DNA from: Gnetum montanum
Lineage: Eukaryota > Streptophyta > Gnetopsida > Gnetales > Gnetaceae
Assembly: GCA_015680685.1 (NCBI GenBank)
Contig: MNCI01033474.1
Span: forward strand, 1,112,009-1,176,008
Direction of reading: 5' to 3'
Length of the DNA stretch: 64,000 nucleotides
Made by a program: the position numbers and the translations under genes. Positions 12,351 through 24,258 of the stretch are shown here, piece after piece. Below the pieces are notes generated by a model. It was given only the letters and a program-made list of their open reading frames with translations, was not told the origin of the DNA and ran no database searches. The stretch's first letter is position 1, and every line of letters starts with the position of its first letter.

Positions 12351-12399
12351 CATGTAAGTAACTTGATGGTGATGATTCACTAGGAACAAGACCAAGATT

Positions 12400-12990
12400 T
12401 TTTATCTGAACTAGACTTCTTAAGAAATTTATCTTTCACTTCATTGTATGCCTCTAAGAGTGATAATGGAGCTACAATGAAGATTATTGGTAATTCATGA
12501 CCTAGCCTAGCAAATGAGGATAATATCATTTTAAAGACATACAAATTCCTCATTGGTTTAGTTTATATCTTATTCATTGAGGCATTCAAGGATTCTCTTT
12601 CCTCACTGAAAGCTATTGCTAAACTAGACTTATGCTTAGTTAAATCAACAAGTTCCTTTTGTCCATATTTTAAGTCTAGTAAGAGGCTAAAATGTCTCTT
12701 TTCCCATGTAAACTTCTGGTTTTCAAATTTTATCATTTTCATCATTAAGTTTTGAACTTTATTTATTAGCTCAGGATTAATACTAGACGATGTGTTGACC
12801 CTTGCCTATGTTATTCCTTCTAATTCTTTATCTTGGTTATTTTCTAGTTTAAGGGTTACATTCACCTCTTGTTTAAATGTTTTAAAAGCTTTAGAGTATG
12901 TTCTTTTGTCTCCATATGCTTTTGTTAAATATTTTTTAAGGACTCATTTTGTGCTAAAGCGATGTTGAAGATCTATATGTTATTATTCTA
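12400..12990 (-). pseudogene. Possible copia gag-like coiled-coil fragment
   Basis: The minus-strand frame around 12,745-12,563 encodes a Lys/Glu/Leu-rich segment with runs such as KHKSSLAIAFSEERESLN. It resembles the helical tail after the gag core of some plant copia elements. No zinc knuckle was found. It could be any coiled coil, so support is weak. Confidence 0.3.
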
Positions 12991-14475
12991 CATTGTTACA
13001 ACAACTTTAATCTTTATAAATAATATTCAATCCAAATGTAATTTAAAAGCATCAAATCATAAAGTGTGAGACTATATGCAAAAGCTTAAGTTAAATTTAA
13101 AATTTGCAAATATCACTAGAGACCACTTGAATCGATGTGAATTGATGTTCTTTCAACTCTTTTCACTGGAGCATTAAGAAAACTAATTAGTATCAGGTTA
13201 AAGCTCACACAATCATTGGGAATTGACTAAATCAATGAAGATAAATATCCTTGGTACCTTTTGAAATTTGAATATATCATGCACAACCACTAGAGTGATA
13301 TAAATCAATATTACAGCAATCCTTATTGATTGCTATCATTAGAATTGACTAGAAATGATTGATGAAAATTTTATTTTTTAAATTCTTGATCTCGATGAAT
13401 TTGATGCTATTTTTCTTTTAATTTGGAAGCTTCTAGATGCTCTTGGCATGAGAAAGATGAATATTGAATCAAATCTATGAAAAGGGTTGAGAGAAATGCA
13501 AGATCTAGTTAAAAAGATGCTTTAGCAACTTATCACAAGTGAAGTGAATGTAAATGTAACTTTAAATGAGAAAATATCACTAAACCTTAATGCTTCAAAA
13601 ATATTTAAGATCTTGCAAGCAAGCTTCTTACTTGTGTTTATGATCTTTGATGAATTGCTAAAGATATTTGATAATATTAATAACCTTTGATGAGATTTGA
13701 TGTTATAGCATGAAATATCTTGAGAAGAAATTGTAAGATGTGAGTTGTGATTTTAATATTGTAAAATATTATGGATAGATTGTGAAATATGAACGAGATT
13801 ATGAGAGAATGTGATAATTATGAAGTAAAAAAGTGAAAAAAAAAACTTTTTCTTCACTTCTTGAAACCCTTAAGCTTTAGTTGAACAATGACAAATTAAG
13901 AAAAAATGAAGATCTCTCATGTGAGATATGATGGTAGGCCTTAATTTATACGTAAGGTTGACTCAAAGTTTTTCACTTTAGGCAAGTTATGACACTATTA
14001 TGCCTTACATCCAAAATTTCCATTTTAGGAAAGTTTTACATACGTGAGCCAAACCTTGTAATTACATTATAAAACAAAAGAATAAAAAAACAACAAACAT
14101 AAAATATAAAGTGAGAAATGAGAGATAGGATATGTAAGGAGCTTCCATCCATACTATAATATGAAAATTTCTCCTTTAGGATGACATGGGATTGTTATGA
14201 GGATGATCATGTATCCTTTGTCTTCATCTTCATTAGAGGAATTCCAATTACCTTGATATGGTGATTTAGTTTTCTTGATGTGATTGAATTTATAAAAATG
14301 TAAGCTAATTGATATTTTTTCTCCACATAAGAGGGTTCAATGGTTCTCTTCTTCACTTCATCTTTTCTAAAATAAGCTTATATGCTTAGACTTCTTATGG
14401 AAAATGTGTTCTTTTGAGAGATTAATAGTAGCAATGTTGTCATTGTAAAGATCAATAGAAGTATATATATCAAAA
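12991..14475. other. AT-rich region, nothing recognised
   Basis: No coding or RNA feature is supported. It lies between two oppositely oriented copia relics and may be degraded retrotransposon sequence. Confidence 0.35.
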
Positions 14476-14479
14476 CTAA

Positions 14480-14790
14480 TTGTGATAGCATTTTATTTAA
14501 CCACAATATATGCTATAAACAATCAGCCATAGAAATAGATTCAACTTCACATGAAGAGAGACTTACATATGATTGCTTTTTTACTTTCCAATAGATGGGA
14601 TTTGGCTCATGGAAAATTAAGTAACCTAATGTATATTTTCTATCATTTATGTCACATCTCCAATCAACATCTAAATATGCATGAAATTTCTCATCTTCTC
14701 TAATACATTTTAGTCCATAATCATATGTGCTTTTGATGTATTTCAACATATGAATGAGGAGTGAAAAATGTTATTTTCTTAACTCTTACA
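14480..14790 (-). pseudogene. Ty1/copia RNase H remnant
   Basis: The minus-strand frame reads LKYIKSTYDYGLK, then AYLDVDWRCDINDRKYTLGY, then YWKVKKQSYVSLSSCEVE. This is the copia RNase H block (YSDADWAGD..DRKSTSGY, then KKQ..VSLSS.EAE). It is opposite in strand to the copia remnant at 11.8-12.3 kb and stops shortly before the LTR of element A. It is a broken fragment without flanking LTRs. Confidence 0.8.
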
Positions 14791-14879
14791 TAAATCTTGA
14801 AAATATGAAATAGAAAATTCAAGATTAAACCTAATTTTTCATAAGAATCTAAATGATTTAATAATACCTCTATAATAAG

Positions 14880-15901
14880 TGTAATGACCGAAAAATTTGG
14901 TACTAGAAAACCGAAGATCTTAGTATGGGATAGTTTTAACCCCAAGATCCATGGGCCTCAAAAGGATCTAGGGTGCTTTAAATGATCTTGCTGATTGCTT
15001 AAGGACTTTGAAATTTTATTAATGAATGCAAATATGGGTGAAAAAACATAAGAAAATGTATAATAATAGAGCCAACATTGAAATAAAGTTGCAAAAAATA
15101 ACAAAAATATGACAAAACATTGCAAACAATCTGTATTAATTCTATAACAAGTATAGGGTGAGAGAGTACAAAATGAGGGACTGTAATATTTCCATAACTT
15201 TTTACAAAAATCCTGAAGAGAATTTGGCTCATGGATGGATGGTGTATATGTCCCATGATCCTCCCAAATGTACCTAGTTTTTTTTATCTATGTTTTGCAA
15301 TAGTGTCTTGATGCTTCCAATGATCTACATTGGAGGATGGCTCTAGACTTTCAAATCTCTTTGCTCCAAAAGTATTATGTTTTTGTGAGAGTTTCAATGA
15401 TCCAAAATACCTAAAAATGATGAAAAATTTGATTCAAATAGGCCATGAATTTGCTAATTTTTCACTAATTTGATTCTAGCAAATTTTTGAACATTCCTTG
15501 CTATGTTTTTGATACTTTTGATATTTGAAATTTGCAACATGTGAACTACTAGCATTTTTGACATTTTTGGGCTTGAAATTACTTTGTATTTTGAACTTTT
15601 CACAATCCAACAATGTAGCATACGGGTTGCCAATGTGTGAAACTTTTCCTGCAACATTTGGTGGCATTTTTGATGTTTTGGCTCTTAGACACTAGCCCAA
15701 TAAAATTGATAGCTTGTGAGCTATGAATTTTGTTTTACATGAACAGTAGATCTAATATTTTCATCAAAATAAGACAACAGGGTAGAATTTTGATGGGAAA
15801 ACAAGGAAATTATTTTTCCCTTTAAATCCCTATCAAATTACAATGTATATTTTGCCCACCAGGCTCTTTTTTTATTCCATAAATTTCTTTGAGGTCTTTC
15901 A
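14880..15901 (-). repeat. Element A 3' LTR
   Basis: It starts TGTAATGACCGAAAA and ends TTTGAGGTCTTTCA in plus reading, so TG...CA on both strands. Both edges match the edges of the B LTRs (TGTAGCGACCGAAAAC and GGGGTGTTTCA). At about 1.02 kb it is shorter than the B and C LTRs and lacks their GCTAC palindromes. The flanking five bases on the left are ATAAG; the partner duplication is outside the window. Confidence 0.75.
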
Positions 15902-15921
15902 TTGATCCCTCTTTGTCGATG
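15902..15921 (-). other. Element A polypurine tract
   Basis: On the minus strand, GACAAAGAGGGATCAA abuts the LTR. It matches the PPT positions of B (AAAGAGGGGCCAA) and C (AAAAAGAGGACCCAA). It would prime plus-strand DNA synthesis. Confidence 0.7.
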
Positions 15922-17050
15922 TTTTAAGGATTGACCTAAGAGACATCAATAACAAAATATTTTCATAGGCTCATCACTAATGCTTCCTCTTCATATTTGA
16001 TCATATACTTGTCAGATCATGTCAAGGAGTGCTCACGATTATGAAATAGAATCACAATGGGATGTCAAAAGTTTGGGATAAGATGATGGCTATATTGGAT
16101 ATCAAATAATGATCACCTGGGCTAATGAAGAATTCCAAATGTTGACATCATGGCTATGGCATGGTAGTGACATGCTTGTTGATTAAAGAGGTCTTCATGC
16201 TTGAATTACTAGTTACTTAATAGTGTTTAGAAGAATTGACACTCTATTCTTGGCCTTCTTTAGTTACTTTGCTCCTTCCTTTTTTATTTAGAGCCATTTT
16301 TTTCACCTTAGGCTACATTGGACTTTTAGCTTCCTTGGCATTTTCTCCCTCTTTTTTTTTGGAAGTGAAATGTTCATTGGGCTTTGTTACCAAGGCCAAA
16401 TTTTGTTTTCTCACTAAATGAAGTGTGTTACATCTAGCAAACTTAATTGGTGAAGTCCATTGAAGGATATGTCACATAACCATGGTGCATGGATGTCAAA
16501 TTTAGATTTTTATTATTAGCGAGGTAAGGAGAGATACAATTTGGCTATGGGGTTATGAATCAAGAGGGGTAATGAAGATGATGTGAGGTAAGCATTGTTG
16601 ATAAGATTAAACAAGCTAACCAAATGTCATGCATCGAGGTCCCATGGTAACTCACCTTTATGTTGAGTCATATCTTTGTGATGACTTTAGGCTCATCCTA
16701 CAAGCACAACTACAAGAGGATAAGAAAACAAGTAAAAAAATACATGTGATTACAAGAGGTTACATAAGGTTGCAAGTGACAACAAAAAAATATAGGCCAC
16801 CATGGATTACAATCAGTAGAACATGATAACTCTATATCTTCTTTTTTTTACAAATTTATACAAGGTTTGCATTATTTTGAGATGTAAGAAAAAAAGAGAT
16901 TAGAGATATGAGGTCATGTAGGCTCGCTTGTTGTAGGTCACTTAGGCTATCGATGTTAACCATTTGTTCAAACTTGTAAACAAAGATAAACAAAGGCTAC
17001 AAGAAAATAGGTTGAAATTAGATATAATAAGGTTTAAGATATGAATGGTT
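15922..17050 (-). other. Element A 3' internal non-coding region
   Basis: Sequence just inside the PPT is homologous to B (GACCTGAGAGATGTCAATAA versus GACCTAAGAGACATCAATAA). The rest holds no ORF on the element strand. Confidence 0.55.
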
Positions 17051-17054
17051 GATT

Positions 17055-18345
17055 GGATTGATCAGTTCAGTCCCATTCATGTTCATTAGTTTAAATGCTC
17101 CTTTTTCATAAGGTTTGGTGATCAAGAAATGTCCTTTTTGATTGGTTGAGAATTTATCTACATGTTTGTGAATGGCCTTGAGGACAAGATCTCCTTCCTT
17201 AACTTTCTACCTATTTAGATAATGACGATGTTGTTGTTTCTATTTCTCTTGATATCATTCAATGTTGATCAACATTTATATTCGTTGTTGACCAGCATTT
17301 ATATTCATTGTTTCTTCATCAAATTGAGATTAATGGTACATAGCTCCTTATTTTTCTCACCATTGATAAAGTCAAATAGAGCTACCCTTAAGGATGGAAT
17401 CTACAATTTAAGAGGTAAGAAAACTTCAAATCCATAAACCAAGCTATATGGCATGGCACTAGTTGTGTTTCTAAAGATTGTCCTAAAAGCCAAAAGTGCA
17501 TATAAGAGTTATTCATGCCACTTTCTTTTTCCATTTCTTAGCATTTTTTAAAGGAGGTTTATGATGACCTTGTTGTTTACTTCACCTTGACCATTAGCTT
17601 CTGGATAGTATGGTGATGAAAAGGAATGTTTAATGTTTAATTGTTGACAAAAGGTTTGCATCTCTTAACTATTAAATTGTAGTTCATTATTTGTGATGAT
17701 TCTTAAAGGTAGGTCAAAATAGGATACAGTATAATCTAAAAAAAATTGACATACTTTCTATGATGTTTTTTTTTTCTCAACAGAAAAGCTTCAACCCACT
17801 TTGTGAAATACTTGGTTGCAGTAATGATGAAACTATGCCCTATAGAGGATTTAGATGTTATTGGTCTAATTATATTGATTCCCCATCATTAGAATGACTA
17901 TGTGATTTGAGTAGTTTGTAATTTAGTTAGTGGCACATGTATCAGGTTCTTGTATCATTGAAAGATGTCACAAGTTTTAACCTTCTATAAGTAGTTTCTT
18001 GTCGTATAGGGCCAATAGTATCCTAAGTGTCTAATCTTTGCAGCCATGGCTCTAGGTCCTATCTGTCCATCACATATACTCTCATGTGCCTGTTCAAGGA
18101 CCATATGGGCTTTTTCCTTACCCACACATATTAATAATACACTACCATAGGAGCTTTGACATAATTTGTTATTGACTACAATGATGTATTGTTTTGATCT
18201 TTTATGTATAGTGTCCTTTTGAGGGATAGTTAGGTTTTGTGGAGGTTTATCATGAATTAGATAAAACTTGATATCATCATACCAATCTTGTTGAGGAACA
18301 TTGTCAATGATGGCTATAGAGGATCCTTTAATGTTTTGCATGATG
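17055..18345 (-). pseudogene. Element A integrase, inactive
   Basis: Integrase inserts the element cDNA into the genome. In minus order, the zinc-binding region keeps RAMAAKIRHLGYYWP (near 18,060). The catalytic core keeps GHSFIITATKYFTKW, TNNELQF and YYPEANGQGE. The tail keeps VKEGDLVLKAIHKH. The D of the first motif (WGINIIRPI, usually WG.D) and of the second (TNNELQF, usually TDNG.QF) are both Asn, so two of the three DDE residues are lost. Stops also interrupt the frame. Confidence 0.8.
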
Positions 18346-18379
18346 GAAAGATCATAGTTTTTTTATCAAGAAAGGAAAC

Positions 18380-19300
18380 TTGTTAAATACAATGGGTGTC
18401 ACACTTAGGGCTAAGGTGGAAATGGAATAAGCTAAGATGTTCTTGACTTAAGAAATGATTGGATGCCAACATCTATAAACTATAGCAATAGTTTTTTGGC
18501 TAGGTCATAGTAAGGTTGTAAATGTTTAGCTATGCAAGCATAGACCTTGGTCACTTGGTTGATCACTAGTTGTGAATCACCTTTTATCATTAAACATGTA
18601 ATTCCATGGTTACAAGCTATCATCATCCATCTCATTAAATTTTTTTATTCCACTACATTGTTAGTGTATGAGAATTGGAAATGATAAGGAAAAGGTTAGA
18701 CCTTACTAGAGGGTAGTTTTATGATGATAGTAGCACTAGCCCCATGGGTAGTTCAAGCTCTGTCAAAGTGAATGATGGCCTTATGTCCTTTGGGTACCTT
18801 GCTAACAATGTTAACATGCTCATCGAGGAATTCAAAATCTATGGTCGTGTTATCCTCATTCATGAAAGTGGTGAGTTATGTGGCTATAACTTGACCTTTT
18901 GTAGAGACTTGGGAGATGTAATATAGGTCAAACTTATCTATTATGTCCTTCCACTAGGCTATATGACTTCTCTCATAAATATTGGTTGTGATGGATCTAA
19001 GTACATTATTCTTGCATATGACATTTACTCAGCTCCTAAGGAGATAGTGTCTCCATTTCATCAAAGAGAAGACCAAGACTAGGTGGTGCTTCTTGACCTC
19101 AATGTATCAAGTATCATAAGCTATCAATAATGGCTCAAGTATTAGACAAGTAATTGTACTCCATCATATCATCTTTGATAAAGCAAAGAGGCTATGGATA
19201 TTTCAGAGATTGCAAGGTAGATATAGAATGGTTTATCTTTCTGAGGGGGATACATGGTAGGAAATTGGATCAACTCTTTCTTGATGTTGTCAAAGGCTTC
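18380..19300 (-). pseudogene. Element A RNase H and archaeal-type RNase H, broken
   Basis: The second, archaeal-type RNase H (about 18,800-18,380) keeps HFDRA, YTNNVVE and GDSQLVINQV, motifs diagnostic of the Tat/Ogre group. The usual retroviral-type RNase H lies upstream (about 19,300-18,880) with PFYIYLAISEISIASLL. Both are split by stops and shifts. Confidence 0.7.
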
Positions 19301-20120
19301 TTGGCACTGGTCAATCCACTCATAGTAAACTTCCTTCTTAAGCAAGTGTTGCATAGGTTGTAGCTTATCCATGAGCCTTGAGATGAACCTATGAATAAAT
19401 TGTAATCTTCCTTGTAAATCTCATAGTTCCTTAAGGTTGCTGGGTGTTGTCAGATTAGTTATGGCCTTAACCTTATCAAGATCCACTTGTTTACCTACCT
19501 TGGATGCTACAAAACTAAGCATCTTACCAGTTTTGAAGCTGAAGATACACTTCTTAGGATTAAGTCTAAGTTCATATTCGATACATCATTGAAGCACTAG
19601 GTTTAGGGCATGTGCATGATTATTAGCCATCTTGGACTTTGTGGCTATGTTATCAACATAATCATTAAGCAAGCCTAGCATGTAGTCATTGAAGATGTAA
19701 GTTATGGCTCGTTGATAGGTTTTTGCTACATTCTTTAGATCAAATGACATCATTGTGTAATAGAAGGTTCTCCAAGGAGTCATGCAGGTTGTATACAACT
19801 AATGCTCTAGGTTGATCCTAACTTAGTTTCATTCCAAGAATCCATCCATAAAGTATAGCAAGACACAACTATCCATAATATCAATAAGTTGATCAATATT
19901 GGGAAAAGAAAAATCATCTTTAATAGTTTCTTTATTGAGATCACAAAAATTGATATAGATATGAATACTCATATTTTTCTTGGGGACCACTACTATGTTG
20001 AACATCCAATCAACATAATCAATAGATTGAATGAAACCAACTTGGTAAAGCTTCTTGATCTCATCCTAGACTATTAGGGCTTGGTTTGGTATGATCTTAC
20101 ATACCTTTTGTTTAACTAGC
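19300..20120 (-). pseudogene. Element A reverse transcriptase, inactive
   Basis: It keeps FNIVVVPKK, DLNKETIKDDFSFPNIDQLI, TPWRTFYYTMMSFDLKN, TYQRAITYIFNDY and LNDYVDNIATKSK. The catalytic Y-x-D-D is YVDN, so one metal-binding Asp is gone. Frameshifts and stops are present. Confidence 0.85.
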
Positions 20121-20530
20121 TTAATGCTAGGATTAAGTATGATATTATGTTACACTAAATGTGGGTCTAATCTTGGCATATCTTTGTATGACCAAGAAAA
20201 GGCTTTAATGTTATTCTAAATGGCCTTGGTGATGTTTTGAGTCATCTGGGATTCTAGCAATGAACTTAATGTTAGTGTTTTATCCTTACCATTGTGGATT
20301 GTAATAGGGATTTTAACTAGAAAATCCTTCATAGTATTTATGGCCTCTAAATCAAGAGTTTTAACTATGTACTCAAGCTAATCTAGGAACTTCTCTATTG
20401 AGGCTATATGATCAAATAGGCTCCAAAGTTCAAGATCTAAGCATTCAAGGTCAATTGATATTTCAACATCATGATATGATCCATTCAGGCTTAAGGGTAG
20501 GTTGAATTATGTCCATGTATCCATGATTTG
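20121..20530 (-). pseudogene. Element A pol N-terminal region, degraded
   Basis: This position corresponds to the segment between spacer and RT in B and C. Short similarity is visible but the reading frame is lost. Confidence 0.4.
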
Positions 20531-20689
20531 ATCCTGCATGTTAAGAAATGCCAAACAATGCTAACTAGCATCTATATTGCATAATTGTCAAACAATGTCA
20601 AAATAGTGTCAAACATTACAATAAAGCATAACATAATCAAATAGGATTAAAACAAAGTATAATAAGGTAAAATAAGGTTAAGTAAGGTA

Positions 20690-21270
20690 ACAAGATAAAC
20701 TAAGATCAAAGAAGGTAGATTGAGATGCAACAAGTTGGAAGGGCCAAATGATATCAAATGATGCAGAGTAAGGATCAAATGAGATCAAAACTATACGAAA
20801 TGATATCAAACAACATTGAATCAGGTCTTAATGATACTAAATGATATCAAATAATGTCTAGTGATTCCAAATGATGGTAAAAATAAGGCTAAAAGATGTA
20901 AAATAATGTCAAAATGAGGCTAAATGATGTTAACAATAATGTAAAATGATGTTAAGCAAGGTCAAATGATATCAAATTAAGTAAAAATGATACCAAATGA
21001 TGTAAAATGATATCAAATGAAGTTAAATGATGTGAAACAATGTCAAATGATATCAAATGATGTCAAAAGATATCAAATAGTGTTGAAATGATGAAAAGTT
21101 ATGTTAAATAATATCAAATGATGTTGAATGATGCCAAATGATGTTGAAATGATGGAAATTGATGTTAAATTATTTCAAATGATGTCAAAAAGATGTTGAA
21201 TGGTCTCAAATGATACCAAATAATATAAAATGATTTAGGAGAAGTTCAAATAAGGTCGAACATGGTTGAA
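20690..21270 (+). repeat. AAATGATRTCAAATGATGT degenerate minisatellite
   Basis: About 580 bp is made of short, diverged units around AAATGATATCAAATGATGT, interspersed with AAATAAGGT variants. It occupies the place in A (between pol and spacer) where B and C carry their TAGTTTAAGGTC minisatellite. The sequence is different but the location is analogous. Confidence 0.75.
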
Positions 21271-21589
21271 GATAATATTAAATAATAATATTTTTTAAAG
21301 GTGATTTTATGTTCAAAATATGGCAAAACTTAATGAGAATAGATCATAAATTTCTAGCACAAGTAGAAATCTAATGAAAATATGTTATAAATTATCAAAA
21401 AAATTAAAAATATAGAGAAAATATGCTATAAATTATTAAAATAAGTAAAATTCTTGAAAAAAAATTAAAATAAGAAAAAATCTTATAGAAATAGTCAAGT
21501 AAGAAAAAATCTTGTGAAAATAGGTTGTAAACTACTAAAATAATGATTTTTGTGGTTAAAATAATTTAAAGAGCTAGAAATTGGTATAT

Positions 21590-22720
21590 TTAGCATGTAG
21601 GGATCATCTCCTCAATGTGCAAACATATTATGTCAAATTCACAACATGTAGGACCTATGTAGGTAGCATGTGAGCTAGGTTTGTTAAATTGGAAGCTTTT
21701 TTATGCTTCACATGCTAGTTCATATGTTGGCATAGTGTGTGGGATTGGAATCCTAAACATGTGGACCCTTCAAGACTGAACTCTAGCATGTAGGGCCTAC
21801 ATTCCTAGCATGTGAGTAGTTCATATCAGATTTTAGGCTCGTGGGACCACTAGGGTATCTTGTGAACACTTTGGATTAAGTCTTTGGCATGTGGAACCCA
21901 TCTTGGTAGTGTTTAAAAATTTTTATACATGATGTTTATTAATGTAGACTTGACATACTACCTCACACACTACCACAACATGTGGGACAGGTACTCTAGA
22001 ATGTGGGACTTGATCCTGCTAGTTTGTAAGGATTTTAACTTTGCTTTCAACTTCTCTAGGCTTGCATGGAAACTTCCAAAGTGTATGGGAAGATCTATAA
22101 TTTATTTGACAATCTTAGGCAAGGTTTGACCCATATTGATCAAGTTTTAAAATTTGTGGTGTCTTACACACTGTCCCACATGCTGCCATAGTGTGTGGGG
22201 CTAGAATCACCAATGTGTGGATGCTTGTTGATGAAATCCCAGCATGTGGAGATGAAATTTCCATCATATGAGTAGTTTTAGATGAGTTTTTAACATGTTG
22301 GAATTTTTTTGATTTTTTCAAGACTTGGTGAGGCCCTTTGGACATCATATGGGCAAGTTTGGAAAGAGAAATGACTAGTGTAGGCTTCAAATAATGGTCC
22401 ACATGCTTTGACAACATGTGGAATATGATCCCCTAATGTGCCAACATTTTAAATTTGATTCCTAGCATGTGGAATGGTTTGATGTTCTTGCCCAAGTCCC
22501 ATGGGGTCTACCCTTATTTGAATTATTAGCATGTAAGGCTAGGAAGCCAAAATTTCAAGCAAATCTCAATGTGTAAGGCCTATTTACTTGGTTATTTCCC
22601 AACCATCATGTGTGGAGGATCTTCCTTGGTTTGCACAAGGTTTTATGAGTAATGTGTGGGGATCTTGAGAGGAGTTTTGAAATCAAAACCTAGCATGTGA
22701 GCTTATTTCTCATCTAATTT
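21590..22720 (+). repeat. AGCATGTGGGRCC degenerate repeat region
   Basis: The word (A/T)GCATGT(G/A)GGRCCT recurs many times with spacing of roughly 40-60 bp. It forms a second, longer-period repeat block in the element A spacer. No ORF on the element strand is supported here. Confidence 0.65.
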
Positions 22721-22888
22721 CACAAGGGAAGCATACAAGAGCTAGATTTTATGGTTAAAACCAAAATACCCAACACTTCATAATAATTTTTGCATTTACC
22801 CATCCCTATGAATAGAGTGGTTGTATTAGAGCTAAGAATTTGGGTTTCTTCCTACAAAAATTGAGGTAGAACTATTAAGCTTTGGCAA

Positions 22889-22992
22889 CCATGATGAAGA
22901 TTATCGAATCAACAAGTCAGAATCTCATGTTGGATGAGGTGGAGAATGTAGTAAAAATTATCTCCAAGCTTTTAGAGCCATCCATAGGTGAA
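22889..22992 (+). pseudogene. Possible relic of antisense exon 1 in element A
   Basis: On the strand opposite to A's gag-pol, an ATG begins an open segment with NLMLDEVENVVKIISKLLEPSI, ending at CCATCCATAG followed by GTGAAGG (a possible donor). It is comparable in place, strand, length and pattern (NLALEKIEEAKETIGHL) to exon 1 of the antisense gene in B and C. The match is weak and rests on a short helix. Later exons were not recognised in A. Confidence 0.35.
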
Positions 22993-24253
22993 GGATATTT
23001 TTCAAGGACCACTAGGTTCCAATTCTCCTTGTATTTTTCATATTTTTGATGAATTTGTAGAAACATTTTCTTGCTCCTAAACTTGCTATAGTTGAAATTT
23101 TACATTTGATTGCACCAAATTAAAGGTTTCGGCTTTCTGATCATGTCATGAATGAAATTTTGATCTTTGTGTATCTTTTGGTGGAGATTTAGGTTTTTTT
23201 CTCATACATGTACACAACATTTTCCCCTAATTTTTCCTATTTTGGCCAATTTTCATCATTTTTGTAGCCTAAGTATGGCTAGATTTTCAAATTTTGAGTG
23301 TGCACAATTATTTGTTAGGGTGTTTCACTATCTTGGATGTGAAATAATATTTTTTGAACTTTTTTTGAATTTTTTATGGATTTTTCTCAACCCATTAAAC
23401 AACATTCTTGCCTATTTTTTCCCAAAATTTTGCATTTTTTCCATTAAAAAACTAGCATCATTGGTAATTCTTTAACCACATGTGGTTAGTGTCCATGGTT
23501 CCTAGGGATAAAAAATAGAGTTTAGAAGGGTTCTACACCAAGTTTGGAATTTTTAGAATTTTTTATAGAATTTTTCCTAGGGCTTTTATCGTAGTTGATT
23601 CACTACAAACTAGGGTTTTTGGTGAAAATTCTATACAATTCTAAATTTTTCTACACCTGTAAGTATAGTGTTGATGATGGATTTTGGTTATTGGTAGTAT
23701 TTTCTCTACATCTATAATTGAAATTAATTTTTTGAAATTTTTTCAAGGTTTTTCCCAACTCTGGGATTTGTATTGATCAATCTGTGTTCTGGTTGCAAAG
23801 TTTTATGGTATTTATGGCTAGAATTGGCAGTGTTGGGTACTTGGGCTTGGATTTTAATCATTGATAAATTTTTCTAGTGTTGTTGCTAGTGTATGGTACT
23901 CTTTGGGCATGGTAGGGCAATGTATGAGAGGTTTTATAGTTTTCCATGAAAAGGTATAATAGTGTGTGGGTTTTGAGAGCCAAGAAGTCCTATGCTTCCT
24001 CCATTGTTCTTCCCATATTTCTAACATATGAGCCTTGCTTAGATTATTTGACCACTATTCTCTAAAAAATTCTATCCATCAGGCCCCATTACTATCAATT
24101 TTGGCTTCGTGTTTTGTCAAAATCTTATTTTTTATTTTTAGCATTATCAATTTAATGTTATTTTATGTTGTAATTTTGGTTTTTCATGTGGTTTTATGTT
24201 CTAACAACTTTAATGTTTTTCTTGTCTACAAACCTTTAGTATTGAGAGTGATG
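22993..24253. other. Element A spacer, left part, nothing recognised
   Basis: T-rich sequence ending at the target site of element B. No exon could be matched to the antisense gene of B and C. Confidence 0.4.
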
Positions 24254-24258
24254 TCATT
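24254..24258 (+). other. Target-site duplication of element B, left copy
   Basis: TCATT directly precedes the LTR and is repeated directly after the other LTR at 61,516-61,520. Five bases is the size expected for Ty3/gypsy integration. Confidence 0.9.

Noticed and set aside
20690-21270. CRISPR-like array
   Set aside because: Units are too short and diverged, without constant repeats and unique spacers, in an evident plant nuclear context.
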